In this document: positions 29,060-37,792 of the stretch, one piece after another
Position numbering within the stretch: position 1 is the first letter of the stretch
Layout: each line of letters opens with the position of its first letter
Assembly (NCBI RefSeq): GCF_000014565.1
Contig: NC_008268.1
Span: forward strand, 1,005,001 to 1,069,000
DNA length: 64,000 bases
Source of the DNA: Rhodococcus jostii RHA1
Lineage (GTDB): Bacteria; Actinomycetota; Actinomycetes; Mycobacteriales; Mycobacteriaceae
Direction of reading: 5' to 3'
Made by a program: the position numbers and the translations under genes
Notes under the pieces: model-generated
Seen by the model: only the letters and a program-made list of their open reading frames with translations
Database searches by the model: none
What the model was told of the DNA's origin: nothing

Positions 29060-31342
29060 TTGCCCGACGAGGACACGTCACGCGACGAGCGCGAGCTCGA
29101 GCAGCAGTACGTGACGATGCTCTACACCCGACTGGACGGCCTTCGCCAGTACGCGGCGAACCGGCTGAGCCGTGTACTGCTCGAAACCGGCGGGACCCCG
29201 CAGGCCCGCAGCGAGCGGGAGTCGTTCAACCAGCTCTACACCGAAGACCTCGCCAAGTACGACGCCGCCGAGAACGGACTGTGCTTCGGGCGCATCGATC
29301 TCGACGGCGAGCACCGCTACATCGGCCGACTCGGCATCCTCGACGAGGAGAACGACTACGAGACGATGCTCCTCGATTGGCGTGCACCCCTTGCCCGCCC
29401 GTTCTACCTTGCCACCCCCGCCGCCCCCGACGGCGTCTCCCGTCGGCGGCACATCCGGACGCGGAGCCGCCGCGTGACGGCCGTCAACGACGAGTATCTG
29501 GATCTGGCGGCGGCGGAGGCCGCGGGCACGATCACCGGTTCGGACGGCGTCGCGGGTGAGAGTGCGTTGCTCGCGGCGCTCAACGCGGCCCGCACGGGTC
29601 AGATGAACGACATCGTCGAGACGATCCAAGGCGAGCAGGACGCCATCATCCGGTCGGAGCACAAGAGTGTGCTGGTGGTCCAGGGAGGACCGGGAACCGG
29701 CAAGACCGCGGTCGCTCTGCACCGCGCCGCCTACCTGCTCTACACCTACCGGCAGCAGCTCGCGAAGGCCGGCGTCCTGATCATCGGCCCCAACGCCACG
29801 TTCCTCGACTACATCGGCCAGGTGCTGCCGTCGCTCGGCGAGACCGGTGTGCTGCTCTCGACCATCGGCGACCTCTACCCCGGCGTCCGCGCCACCGTCG
29901 AGGACACTCTCGACGCCGGCGAGATCAAGGGCTCGCTCGACATGCTGGACGTCCTCAAGAAGGCGGTCCGGGATCGGCAGGAAGTGCCGTCGCGTCCCGT
30001 CGAGCTGACGTTCGACACCTATCGGATCACCCTCGACCGCAAGGTCGTCACCCGCGCACGTGGCCGGGCGAGGTCGTCACGGCGCCCGCACAACCTGGCG
30101 CGGCCCATCTTCGTCTCGTCGGTGATCGAGGCACTCGCCCAGCAACTCGCGGACACACTGGGCGCCAACGTCGTCGACGGCGGAAACCTGCTGAGCCGGG
30201 ACGACATCGCCGACATGCGGGACGAGATGCGTGAAGACCCGGAGATCATGACGGCGATCAGCGCGCTGTGGCCCGAACTGTCGCCGCAGCAGGTCCTCGC
30301 CGAGCTGTACGCCTCGCCGAAGCGTCTGACCGATGCCGCGCCGAATCTGACCGAAACGCAACGTGAGTCGCTGCGACGCCCCGTCATGCGCGGCTTCAGT
30401 GCCGCCGACGCGCCACTCCTCGACGAGTTGGCGGAACTGCTCGGCGTCGACGACGCCGCCGAACGGGAGCGCGCCCGCCGCCAGTGGCGAGCGCAGATCG
30501 CGGATGCCCAGGGCGCTCTGGACATCCTGACCGGTTCGGCGCCACAGGATCTCGAGGACGAGCTGGACCCGGAAATTCTGATGGCCTACGACCTGATCGA
30601 CGCCAGCCAGCTCGCCGAACGCCACGACGTCGGACAGCACCAGACCACCGCGGAGCGCGCAGCGGGCGACCGAACCTGGACCTACGGCCACGTGATCGTC
30701 GACGAGGCGCAGGAGCTCTCGGAGATGGCCTGGCGAATGCTGATGCGGCGCATACCGAATCGCTGGATGACACTCGTCGGCGACACGGCGCAGACCGGCG
30801 ACCCGGCGGGAACATCGTCGTGGCAGCGGATCCTCGAGCCATACGTGGCCACCCGGTGGAAGCTCACGGAACTGACCGTCAACTACCGCACTCCGGCGGA
30901 GATCATGACGTCGGCACGGCGGGTTCTCGCCGAGATCGACGCCGAACAGACCGTGCCGCGGTCGGTGCGCGAATCCGGTTTCGCGCCGTGGGCACTGCAG
31001 GTATCCGAACCTGAGCTGGCGGAGACCGTGCGCACGTGTGTGTCCCGGGAAACCGGACCGGGCACGACTGTGGTGATCGGGGGCCACGACCTCGTCGCCG
31101 CACTGGCCGATTTGAATTCGGACACCGTCAGCGTCCTGACGGTGCGGGACGTCAAGGGGCTGGAGTTCGACTCGGTGCTCATCGCCGAGCCACAGGACAT
31201 TCTCGACGAGTCGCCGCGGGGGATGAACGACCTCTACGTCGCCCTGACCCGCGCGACACAACGACTGGGTGTGGTGCACACGAAAACGTTGCCCGCAGTG
31301 CTGTCCGAACTCGGTCCGGCTGAGGTCGGGATCCTGTCGTGA
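29060..31342 (+). CDS. HelD/HelR-like RNA polymerase-recycling ATPase
   Basis: A 760-residue UvrD/Rep-like superfamily 1 protein of the HelD group. An N-terminal helical arm (residues 8-60, ERELEQQYVTMLYTRL) precedes the ATPase core: Walker A VQGGPGTGKTAVALHR near 213, motif II HVIVDEAQELSEM near 550, motif III TLVGDTAQTGD, and motif VI LYVALTRATQRLGVVH near the end. Long insertions between the motifs match HelD, which frees stalled polymerase. Actinobacterial HelR gives rifamycin tolerance. I see no copy of the rifamycin-associated element upstream. The TTG start has AAGGAG five bases before it. Confidence 0.85.
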   Translation: MPDEDTSRDERELEQQYVTMLYTRLDGLRQYAANRLSRVLLETGGTPQARSERESFNQLYTEDLAKYDAAENGLCFGRIDLDGEHRYIGRLGILDEENDYETMLLDWRAPLARPFYLATPAAPDGVSRRRHIRTRSRRVTAVNDEYLDLAAAEAAGTITGSDGVAGESALLAALNAARTGQMNDIVETIQGEQDAIIRSEHKSVLVVQGGPGTGKTAVALHRAAYLLYTYRQQLAKAGVLIIGPNATFLDYIGQVLPSLGETGVLLSTIGDLYPGVRATVEDTLDAGEIKGSLDMLDVLKKAVRDRQEVPSRPVELTFDTYRITLDRKVVTRARGRARSSRRPHNLARPIFVSSVIEALAQQLADTLGANVVDGGNLLSRDDIADMRDEMREDPEIMTAISALWPELSPQQVLAELYASPKRLTDAAPNLTETQRESLRRPVMRGFSAADAPLLDELAELLGVDDAAERERARRQWRAQIADAQGALDILTGSAPQDLEDELDPEILMAYDLIDASQLAERHDVGQHQTTAERAAGDRTWTYGHVIVDEAQELSEMAWRMLMRRIPNRWMTLVGDTAQTGDPAGTSSWQRILEPYVATRWKLTELTVNYRTPAEIMTSARRVLAEIDAEQTVPRSVRESGFAPWALQVSEPELAETVRTCVSRETGPGTTVVIGGHDLVAALADLNSDTVSVLTVRDVKGLEFDSVLIAEPQDILDESPRGMNDLYVALTRATQRLGVVHTKTLPAVLSELGPAEVGILS

Positions 31343-31725
31343 CACCGGGCGGACGCGGTCGCCTGATCGGGTGTGGGCTCGTCCTCACCACGATCGTGCT
31401 GACCGCGTGCTCGGAGGCCACCGTCTCCGACCCGCCGTCGACGGCCTCTGTCGCCTCCACCACTGCCGCATCACACCTCGACGCCCGTGGCCTGCGCTAC
31501 AAGGAGTCGCTGACCGGGGCCGGCATACCGGCGTTGCCCGACGACACGGTCATGGCTCTCGCCAACGGGATCTGTGGTCAGCTGTCCGAGGGGACGGACG
31601 AGGTCACGATCCTCGCGCATCTGACCCCGATGGCGCAGTTCGCCTCGGCGACGTCGGATATCGGCCTCACCACCGAACAGGTGGCGCAGGTCTATCTCGA
31701 TGCCGCCGAGGCGAATTACTGCTGA
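31339..31725 (+). CDS. DUF732 secreted lipoprotein
   Basis: A 128-residue protein. The signal peptide ends in lipobox LTAC (Cys 24), so it is probably lipid-anchored on the outside of the membrane. A Ser/Thr-rich linker follows, then a DUF732 domain (about 55-128) with SLTGAGIPALPDDTVMALANGICG and the closing EANYC, whose two Cys may pair. DUF732 occurs in small mycobacterial exported proteins of unknown role. The GTG start overlaps the helR-like stop, suggesting coupling. Confidence 0.82.
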   Translation: MTPGGRGRLIGCGLVLTTIVLTACSEATVSDPPSTASVASTTAASHLDARGLRYKESLTGAGIPALPDDTVMALANGICGQLSEGTDEVTILAHLTPMAQFASATSDIGLTTEQVAQVYLDAAEANYC

Positions 31726-31738
31726 TCCGACTGGTGCG

Positions 31739-32191
31739 TCAGCGCACCGTGTGGACGATGAGGACGTCGGACGTCGACTTGCGTGCGGCATCCGACGGAA
31801 CGGAACCGAGGAGACGCCCGGTAAGGGTGTTGAGTCCGCGGTTGCCGATCACCAGAAGACCGGCCTCGACCTCGTCGACCAGGTTCAGCAGCGACTCGAC
31901 GGGCGCACCGACGACGGCGCGTTCCACGACCTCCTTGGCGCCGGCGGCGTGGGCGCGCTCCTTCGCGGTGCGGAGGATCTCGTACGTCGGGGCCGAACCG
32001 GTGATCTGGTAGGCCTCGTCACCGAGCGCGTCGGCGGCCTGCCCGACGTCCTTCGGATCGGCCGGGTAGTACGCGCAGGCGATGATCAGCTTGGCACCGG
32101 CGTCCCCCGCGATGGCAGCAGCCTTCTCGACGGCCAGAAACGACGACTCGGAGCCATCGGTTCCGACGACAACGGTCCGGTAGGCGCTCAT
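31739..32191 (-). CDS. Universal stress protein (UspA family, TB15.3-like)
   Basis: A 150-residue single-domain Usp. N-terminal TVVVGTDGSESS and the ATP-binding IGNRGLNTLTGRLLGSVPSD, which has the G-2x-G-9x-G(S) pattern, so nucleotide binding is expected. M. tuberculosis Rv1636, near uvrB, is the likely orthologue and binds cAMP by published work as I recall. GGAGG precedes the ATG. Convergent with the lipoprotein gene. Confidence 0.92.
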   Translation of the reverse strand: MSAYRTVVVGTDGSESSFLAVEKAAAIAGDAGAKLIIACAYYPADPKDVGQAADALGDEAYQITGSAPTYEILRTAKERAHAAGAKEVVERAVVGAPVESLLNLVDEVEAGLLVIGNRGLNTLTGRLLGSVPSDAARKSTSDVLIVHTVR

Positions 32192-32379
32192 TCATTCCTC
32201 CATGTCTGCGGTGGTCAATTGGCTGGGGTCCGGACATACGTCTTGACTGGACCCAGCAGCCACTGCGCTGACCCTAGCTGTATCGGTGCCCGCATAGGTG
32301 CATTTGCAACACATGCCACAGGGGATATCCCCAGTGCATGACGGATCACATTCCGGAGGCGCTTCGGCTGTGATCAGCG
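32192..32379. promoter_or_regulatory. Intergenic region upstream of the universal stress gene
   Basis: About 190 bp without a supported gene. It contains a 12-bp palindrome GGGGATATCCCC (32321-32332) and a minus-strand TAGGGT that could be a -10. An open minus-strand frame rich in Cys crosses it but has no start codon of its own. Confidence 0.4.
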
Positions 32380-33252
32380 TCAGCGCGACGTGCCGACCTT
32401 GGGACCGAACACGCCGGCGGGGAACACCCCCGCCGCGACGATCGCGTCGCGCCACGGGGTTGCGAGTTCGACGAGCCGGGCCGCCCCGTCCTCCCCCAGC
32501 GCGGCCCACGGAGCCAGCGCGAGATCGTCGGTGAGATCCTCGACCAGTTCGCGCAATTCCTTGCCGTCGGCGGTGAGTTCGCCCCGCGCATCCAGGATCT
32601 CCCGGTCACGGAGACTCTCGCATGCCGAGTCCCACTGGTCCTGGGTCCAGGCGCGGCGCGTGATCGCGAACTTCTTCTGGAATCCGAACCCGGTCGCGGT
32701 GTGCGTGATCAGCGATTCGAGTCCGCTCAGTCCCGCCGTCTGCAGGGCGGCGACGTGACCGTCGCCGCGGTACTCCCGCAGCAATGTGAGGGCATGCCAG
32801 AAGGCGAGGTGCGGTGCGTCCGGCCACGCCACCTCCGCGTACCCCGCATACAGCGGCCTGCCCTGGACACCCGGGATCCCGCGGGCCGCGATCGACGCGA
32901 GTTCGGCGGCCTCGGCCATCTCCGGCGAATTCGTCACCGATTCGCCGAGAAGTCGCACATACGCCTCCCCGACCGCCCGGTACCGCGCGTCGACGACGGC
33001 CGCGGGCGTGGCCAGACCCCACGCACGCGGAATGACCGACTCGATCACGGCCGGACTGAAGTTGAAGAAGGTCGCAGTGACGACGCCCGCACCGACCGCG
33101 CCCATCGGCGCGGAGCGGCCCGCGAAGTAGCCCATCCGACCCGGCTCGAGGCCCGCCTCGATCAGGCGATCCTCGACCTCGGGAACGAAATAGCTGAGGG
33201 AATGAAGCAGCTCCAAGGACCGGGCGGTACGACCTGCGTTGTGTGCATCCAT
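32380..33252 (-). CDS. SCO6745-family protein
   Basis: A 290-residue soluble helical protein of the actinobacterial SCO6745 family: AGRTARSLELLHSLSYFVPEVEDRL at the start, GYFAGRSAPMGAVGAGVVTATFFNF near 45, and a C-terminal winged-helix-like part with RRAWTQDQWDSACESLRDREIL. No enzyme motif that I can name. It lies between the usp and uvrB genes on the same strand. Start ATG 33252 fits the family. Confidence 0.8.
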   Translation of the reverse strand: MDAHNAGRTARSLELLHSLSYFVPEVEDRLIEAGLEPGRMGYFAGRSAPMGAVGAGVVTATFFNFSPAVIESVIPRAWGLATPAAVVDARYRAVGEAYVRLLGESVTNSPEMAEAAELASIAARGIPGVQGRPLYAGYAEVAWPDAPHLAFWHALTLLREYRGDGHVAALQTAGLSGLESLITHTATGFGFQKKFAITRRAWTQDQWDSACESLRDREILDARGELTADGKELRELVEDLTDDLALAPWAALGEDGAARLVELATPWRDAIVAAGVFPAGVFGPKVGTSR

Positions 33253-33282
33253 GCTTCAGACCGTACTGCCTCGGCGCGCCCG

Positions 33283-35445
33283 CTATTTCAGGCCCGCGGC
33301 GTCCATCCCGCGCAGTTCCTTCTTCAAGTCGGCGATCTCGTCGCGTAGTCGTCCGGCGAGCTCGAACTGCAGGTCACGGGCGGCGTTCATCATCTGATTG
33401 GTCAATTCCTTGACCAGATCTGCCAACTCCGCCCTCGGCATCGACTTCGTGTCGCGGCCCTCGTACACCCCGGCGCTGACCGAGCGCCCGGCCTCGCCCT
33501 GGGCGCGGCGCCCGCGGGTGGCGTTGCGGCCCGAACCGCCGACGTCGACTCCGCTGGCCGTGTCCTCGGCTTCCTCGTAGACCTGGTCGAGGATGTCAGC
33601 GATCTTCTTCCGCAGCGGCTGCGGATCGACGCCCATCTTCTCGTTGTAGGCGATCTGCTTCTCCCGACGCCGCTCGGTCTCCTCGATCGCGTGCTGCATC
33701 GAGTCGGTGATCTTGTCGGCGTACATGTGGACCTGGCCGGAGACGTTACGAGCCGCGCGGCCGATCGTCTGGATGAGACTGGTCGAGCTTCGGAGGAAGC
33801 CCTCCTTGTCGGCGTCGAGGATCGCCACCAGCGACACCTCGGGAAGGTCGAGGCCCTCACGCAGCAGGTTGATACCGACCAGCACGTCGTACTCCCCCAA
33901 CCGGAGTTGCCGGAGCAACTCGACCCGTCGCAGGGTGTCGATGTCCGAGTGGAGATACCGGACCCGGATACCGAGCTCGAGGAGATAGTCGGTGAGATCT
34001 TCCGCCATCTTCTTCGTCAGCGTGGTGACGAGGACGCGCTCGTCCCGGTCGGCACGTTCGCGGATCTCGTGCACGAGGTCGTCGATCTGCCCCTTGGTCG
34101 GTTTGACGACCACCTGGGGGTCGACCAGACCGGTGGGGCGGATGACCTGCTCGACGAACTCGCCGCCTGCCTGCCCCAGCTCGTACTTGCCGGGTGTGGC
34201 CGACAGGTACACCGTCTGCCCGATGCGCTGGGTGAACTCCTCCCACGTCAGCGGACGGTTGTCGGTGGCGGACGGCAACCGGAACCCGAACTCGACGAGA
34301 TTCCGTTTGCGGGACATGTCGCCCTCGTACATCGCGCCGATCTGCGGGACCGTCACGTGGGACTCGTCGATGACGAGGAGGAAGTCCTCCGGGAAGTAGT
34401 CGATCAGCGTGGCGGGCGCCGTACCCGGCCCGCGACCGTCGATGTGACGCGAGTAGTTCTCAATGCCGGAGCAGAACCCGACCTGCTTGATCATCTCGAG
34501 GTCGTACTGGGTGCGCATCCGCAGCCGCTGCGCCTCGAGCAGCTTGCCCTTGCCCTCGAGGTCGGCGAGCCGTTCCTCGAGTTCGGCCTCGATGTCCTTG
34601 ACGGCACGTTCCATCCGCTCGGGACCCGCGACATAGTGCGTTGCCGGGAAGATGCGCACCGAGTCGACCTTCCGCACCACGTCCCCGGTGAGGGGGTGCA
34701 GGTAGTACAGCGCCTCGATCTCGTCGCCGAAGAACTCGATCCGGACCGCCAACTCCTCGTACGAGGGAATGATCTCGACGGTGTCGCCGCGCACCCGGAA
34801 GGATCCGCGGGTGAACGCCAGATCGTTGCGGGTGTACTGCACGTCCACCAGCAGTCGCAGCAGAGCGTCGCGCGGGACCTCCACCCCGACCTCGAGCTGC
34901 ACCGAGCGGTCGAGGTACGACTGCGGGGTGCCGAGACCGTAGATGCACGACACGGACGCCACAACCACCACGTCGCGCCGCGACAGCAGGCTCGACGTCG
35001 CCGAGTGGCGCAGTCGCTCGACGTCGTCGTTGATCGACGAGTCCTTCTCGATGTAGGTGTCGGTCTGCGCGATGTACGCCTCGGGCTGGTAGTAGTCGTA
35101 GTACGAGACGAAGTACTCGACAGAGTTGTTGGGCAGCATGTCGCGCAGCTCGTTGGCCAACTGCGCGGCGAGCGTCTTGTTGGGCGCCATCACCAGGGTG
35201 GGCCGCTGCACCTTCTCGATCAGCCACGCCGTGGTGGCGGACTTACCGGTACCGGTGGCGCCGAGCAGGACCACGTCCTTCTCGCCGGCGTTGATGCGGC
35301 GTTCCAGATCGGCGATCGCGGCGGGCTGATCGCCGGCCGGCTTGTGGTCGCTGACGACCTCGAACCGCGCTTCCGACCGCTCGATCTCCCCAATGGGACG
35401 GAACTCGGAATGTGCCACCACGGGGTGCTCGGATGCAAACGCCAT
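33283..35445 (-). CDS. uvrB: Excinuclease ABC subunit B
   Basis: Helicase-like damage-verification subunit of nucleotide excision repair. 720 residues. Walker [12 protein letters not shown] near 60, beta-hairpin region [11 protein letters not shown] near 105, DESHVTVPQ motif, helicase motifs V/VI with IGRAARN, and a C-terminal UVR domain [25 protein letters not shown] that binds UvrC. ATG 35445 gives [14 protein letters not shown], the mycobacterial start. There is no Shine-Dalgarno sequence; a TACCCT ends six bases before the ATG, so the message is probably leaderless. Confidence 0.96.
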   Translation of the reverse strand: MAFASEHPVVAHSEFRPIGEIERSEARFEVVSDHKPAGDQPAAIADLERRINAGEKDVVLLGATGTGKSATTAWLIEKVQRPTLVMAPNKTLAAQLANELRDMLPNNSVEYFVSYYDYYQPEAYIAQTDTYIEKDSSINDDVERLRHSATSSLLSRRDVVVVASVSCIYGLGTPQSYLDRSVQLEVGVEVPRDALLRLLVDVQYTRNDLAFTRGSFRVRGDTVEIIPSYEELAVRIEFFGDEIEALYYLHPLTGDVVRKVDSVRIFPATHYVAGPERMERAVKDIEAELEERLADLEGKGKLLEAQRLRMRTQYDLEMIKQVGFCSGIENYSRHIDGRGPGTAPATLIDYFPEDFLLVIDESHVTVPQIGAMYEGDMSRKRNLVEFGFRLPSATDNRPLTWEEFTQRIGQTVYLSATPGKYELGQAGGEFVEQVIRPTGLVDPQVVVKPTKGQIDDLVHEIRERADRDERVLVTTLTKKMAEDLTDYLLELGIRVRYLHSDIDTLRRVELLRQLRLGEYDVLVGINLLREGLDLPEVSLVAILDADKEGFLRSSTSLIQTIGRAARNVSGQVHMYADKITDSMQHAIEETERRREKQIAYNEKMGVDPQPLRKKIADILDQVYEEAEDTASGVDVGGSGRNATRGRRAQGEAGRSVSAGVYEGRDTKSMPRAELADLVKELTNQMMNAARDLQFELAGRLRDEIADLKKELRGMDAAGLK

Positions 35446-35451
35446 GCAACC

Positions 35452-35474
35452 AGGGTAGGCGCAGGTACCGACAA
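35452..35474 (-). promoter_or_regulatory. PafBC/RecA-NDp-like damage promoter of uvrB
   Basis: Minus strand reads TTGTCGGTA, eight bases, TACCCT. It matches TTGTCRGTG-N8-TAnnnT in every position but one. The -10 sits six bases before the uvrB ATG. Confidence 0.7.
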
Positions 35475-35521
35475 ATTCCCCGACGATCTCCGTCAGCTGA
35501 AAACCCGGTAGGTTCCCCACC

Positions 35522-36040
35522 ATGGCAGGCGCGAGTCACGACATCCACCCACCGAAGGTCGAATACTTCGACCTACGAGATCACACCAACACCGACCCCA
35601 AGGGGTTCGTCCGCCACGTCGATCATTACCGCGTCGAACCGTGGGGGCTGTACATGGCGCGCACCTCCGACCACCCGCAATTCCACTACCTGGAGTCGTG
35701 GCTGCTCCCCGACCTCGGCCTGCGGGCGTCGATCTTCCACTACCACCCCTACCACCAGCGCGATCAGGACCACTACGTCGACATCGGCACCTTCACCCGG
35801 GGTGACGACGTGTGGAAGTCCGAGGACCACTACCTGGACCTGGTCGTCCGCACCGGCCGCGACACCGAACTCCTCGACGTCGACGAGCTGATGGAGGCGC
35901 ACACCACCGGCCTGCTCGACACCGCGACGGCCGAGCAGGCGATCCTCACCGCCACCACGGCGATCGACGGCATCGCCGCGCACGGCCACGACCTCGGCCG
36001 CTGGCTGGCCTCCATCGGGATGCCGATCGACTGGCGGTGA
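35522..36040 (+). CDS. DUF402 family protein
   Basis: A 172-residue protein with the DUF402 signature: [22 protein letters not shown] near 28-50 and [25 protein letters not shown] near 85-110. DUF402 proteins have a nucleoside di/triphosphatase fold; metal-binding Asp and Glu of the DHYLD segment are visible. M. tuberculosis Rv1632c is the positional match. No Shine-Dalgarno; TAGGTT ends seven bases before the ATG, again suggesting a leaderless start. It is divergent from uvrB. Confidence 0.85.
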   Translation: MAGASHDIHPPKVEYFDLRDHTNTDPKGFVRHVDHYRVEPWGLYMARTSDHPQFHYLESWLLPDLGLRASIFHYHPYHQRDQDHYVDIGTFTRGDDVWKSEDHYLDLVVRTGRDTELLDVDELMEAHTTGLLDTATAEQAILTATTAIDGIAAHGHDLGRWLASIGMPIDWR

Positions 36041-36041
36041 C

Positions 36042-37256
36042 CTACCCGCTCCAGCCGGTCCGCTCGGCCCATTCCCACGCCCGGTGATAGGCGCGGTCGA
36101 ACCACGGGGTCTTCGCGTCCACGTAGGCGGTGATCGCGTCCCGGTAGTCCGTGTGACCGGCCGCCTTCTCCGCCGCACCTTCCTTGACCGCGAGGTACTC
36201 GGTCCGGGCCTCGGTGTCGGCGCGGAGCCAGTCGCGGAAGACGAGCGCGAACTGCTGTCCGGGCCACCCGTCGACGCGAAGGTGGATGTTGACGGGCCGT
36301 CCCGGATCGGCACCCCCGTGGATTCGCTTGCCCCACAGCGCCGGGTCGGTCTCTCCGCCCTGGTACGAGGGCTTCGGGTCGTCGGCGGTGATGTGCTCGA
36401 TGCGGGGGAACCCGGCGTCGGCGAGTGATTCGGCGAGATCGTCCGCGGTCTCGAGGTTCGCGACGGTCACCTGGACGTCGATGACGTCCTTGGCGGGCAA
36501 TCCCTCGACGGCCGTCGACCCGATGTGGTCGACCCGGACGGCGCGGTCGCCGCACACCAGTTTCACGCGAGCGATCAGCCGGTCGGCCTGCGCCGGCCAC
36601 TGCGAATTCGGCGGAGCGAGTTCGGGCAGGACCCGGACGACGGTCCGCGTGCGGATGTTGGACTCGAAGGGCACGAGACGCTCCGACCACAGTGCCCGGA
36701 TCTCCGGCTCGAGCGCGCCCGGGGCACCGCTGTTGTCGAGCCAGACGTCCGCCGCCGCCCGCCGCTGATCGTCGTCGGCCTGGGCTGCGATCCGCGCCCG
36801 CGCATCGGCCTCGGGCATCCCCCGCGATCCGACGAGCCGCTGCACCCGCTCCTCGGCATCGACGAACACGACGACGACCAGGTGGAAGGCCGCGCCCATT
36901 CCGCCCTCGACCAGCAACGGAATGTCCTGGACGAGGATGGCGTCCTTGGGCGCCGATTCGATCGTCTCGGCGGTGCGCGCCCCCACGAGCGGGTGAACGA
37001 TCGCATTCAGCGCGAGCCGCGATTCGTCATCGGCGAAGGCGCGGGCAGCCAGGGCGGGCCGGTCGAGTGCGCCGTCCTCCGTCAGGATCTCCTCGCCGAA
37101 CCGGTCGACGAGCGCGGCGAGGCCGGGTGTTCCGGGTTCGACGACCTCCCTCGCAATCAGATCGGCGTCGACGATCACTCCCCCGAGTTCGGCGAGGACC
37201 TTCGACACGGTGGACTTACCGGCTCCTATGCCTCCAGTGAGGCCGATTCTCAACAC
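36042..37256 (-). CDS. coaE: Dephospho-CoA kinase fused to GrpB/UPF0157 domain
   Basis: 404 residues. Residues 1-200 are CoaE, the last step of CoA synthesis: P-loop GLTGGIGAGKST, DADLIAREVV and the LID/CoA region GMPEADARARIAAQ. Residues about 225-404 are a GrpB/UPF0157 domain (nucleotidyltransferase fold) with VRVDHIGSTAVEGLPAKDVIDVQV and NIHLRVDGWPGQQFALVFRDWL. The same fusion is found in mycobacteria. The GrpB part is proposed to aid stability or folding of CoaE. GTG 37256 is chosen; TTG 37253 is a near-equal alternative given GGAGG spacing. Ends one base from the convergent DUF402 gene. Confidence 0.93.
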   Translation of the reverse strand: MLRIGLTGGIGAGKSTVSKVLAELGGVIVDADLIAREVVEPGTPGLAALVDRFGEEILTEDGALDRPALAARAFADDESRLALNAIVHPLVGARTAETIESAPKDAILVQDIPLLVEGGMGAAFHLVVVVFVDAEERVQRLVGSRGMPEADARARIAAQADDDQRRAAADVWLDNSGAPGALEPEIRALWSERLVPFESNIRTRTVVRVLPELAPPNSQWPAQADRLIARVKLVCGDRAVRVDHIGSTAVEGLPAKDVIDVQVTVANLETADDLAESLADAGFPRIEHITADDPKPSYQGGETDPALWGKRIHGGADPGRPVNIHLRVDGWPGQQFALVFRDWLRADTEARTEYLAVKEGAAEKAAGHTDYRDAITAYVDAKTPWFDRAYHRAWEWAERTGWSG

Positions 37257-37426
37257 GCCTCCCAGTGTTGCACCCCCCGCGCACCGAGTACGCACGTCCC
37301 TCGCCGATCTCCACCCCCTTCTCCCTCTGCAGACTCACCTGCCCCAAATACCACAGATGTCCGACACGGTCGGTTATGTTCTAGCGAACGCACCCGACCT
37401 GCACCTTCTCGAAGAAGAGGAACGCC

Positions 37427-37645
37427 ATGCGCGATCACCGCAACCAGTTCGGTCGGCACCGCCTCGGCATTGCGGGCGGGGTGCATTGCATCGAGATCCC
37501 CGAGGTGGCCTCCGCGCTCGCCGACCACCGCCGGACCTGGCTCACGGCACTCATCAGCCAGGGCAGGCACAGCTTCGCAACGATGCGCAGGCGCGCCGAC
37601 GTACAGCCGTCGTCCGGTTACTGGATTCCCGCCACCGCGAACTGA
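37427..37645 (+). CDS. Small orphan protein (72 aa)
   Basis: I do not recognise this protein. It is basic with five His, and reads IAGGVHCIEIPEVASALADH in its middle. Support for a real gene: GAGGAA at normal spacing before the ATG, an upstream TATGTT -10-like element, codon bias like the neighbours, and a strong hairpin about 85 bases after the stop. It lies divergent from coaE and convergent with rpsA. Confidence 0.5.
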   Translation: MRDHRNQFGRHRLGIAGGVHCIEIPEVASALADHRRTWLTALISQGRHSFATMRRRADVQPSSGYWIPATAN

Positions 37646-37728
37646 ACACCGGCCTCACCCCCACACCACCGTGGCCCGACCTCCGGAGAGGTTGGGCCAC
37701 AGTCATGTTCGGACGTCCTGCAACGACG

Positions 37729-37761
37729 AGACCCCGCCCCTGCAATGCAGGCGCGGGGTCT
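37729..37761. terminator. Bidirectional hairpin between the 72-aa gene and rpsA
   Basis: AGACCCCGC (37729-37737) pairs with GCGGGGTCT (37753-37761), with an inner CCTGC-AAT-GCAGG stem. No long T-run follows on either strand. Position between convergent gene ends indicates a terminator. Confidence 0.7.
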
Positions 37762-37792
37762 TCGGCTTTGCCTGACGAGTCAGGCGGACTTG

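Noticed and set aside
32321..32332. GGGGATATCCCC palindrome
   Set aside because: Single 12-bp palindrome with no second copy or clear link to a promoter; recorded only as part of the intergenic region.
32192..32385. Cys-rich minus-strand frame (CDPSC, CGMCCKC) ending directly before the universal stress gene
   Set aside because: No ATG, GTG or TTG opens it in the gap; it could only start inside the upstream gene, and no ribosome-binding site supports that.
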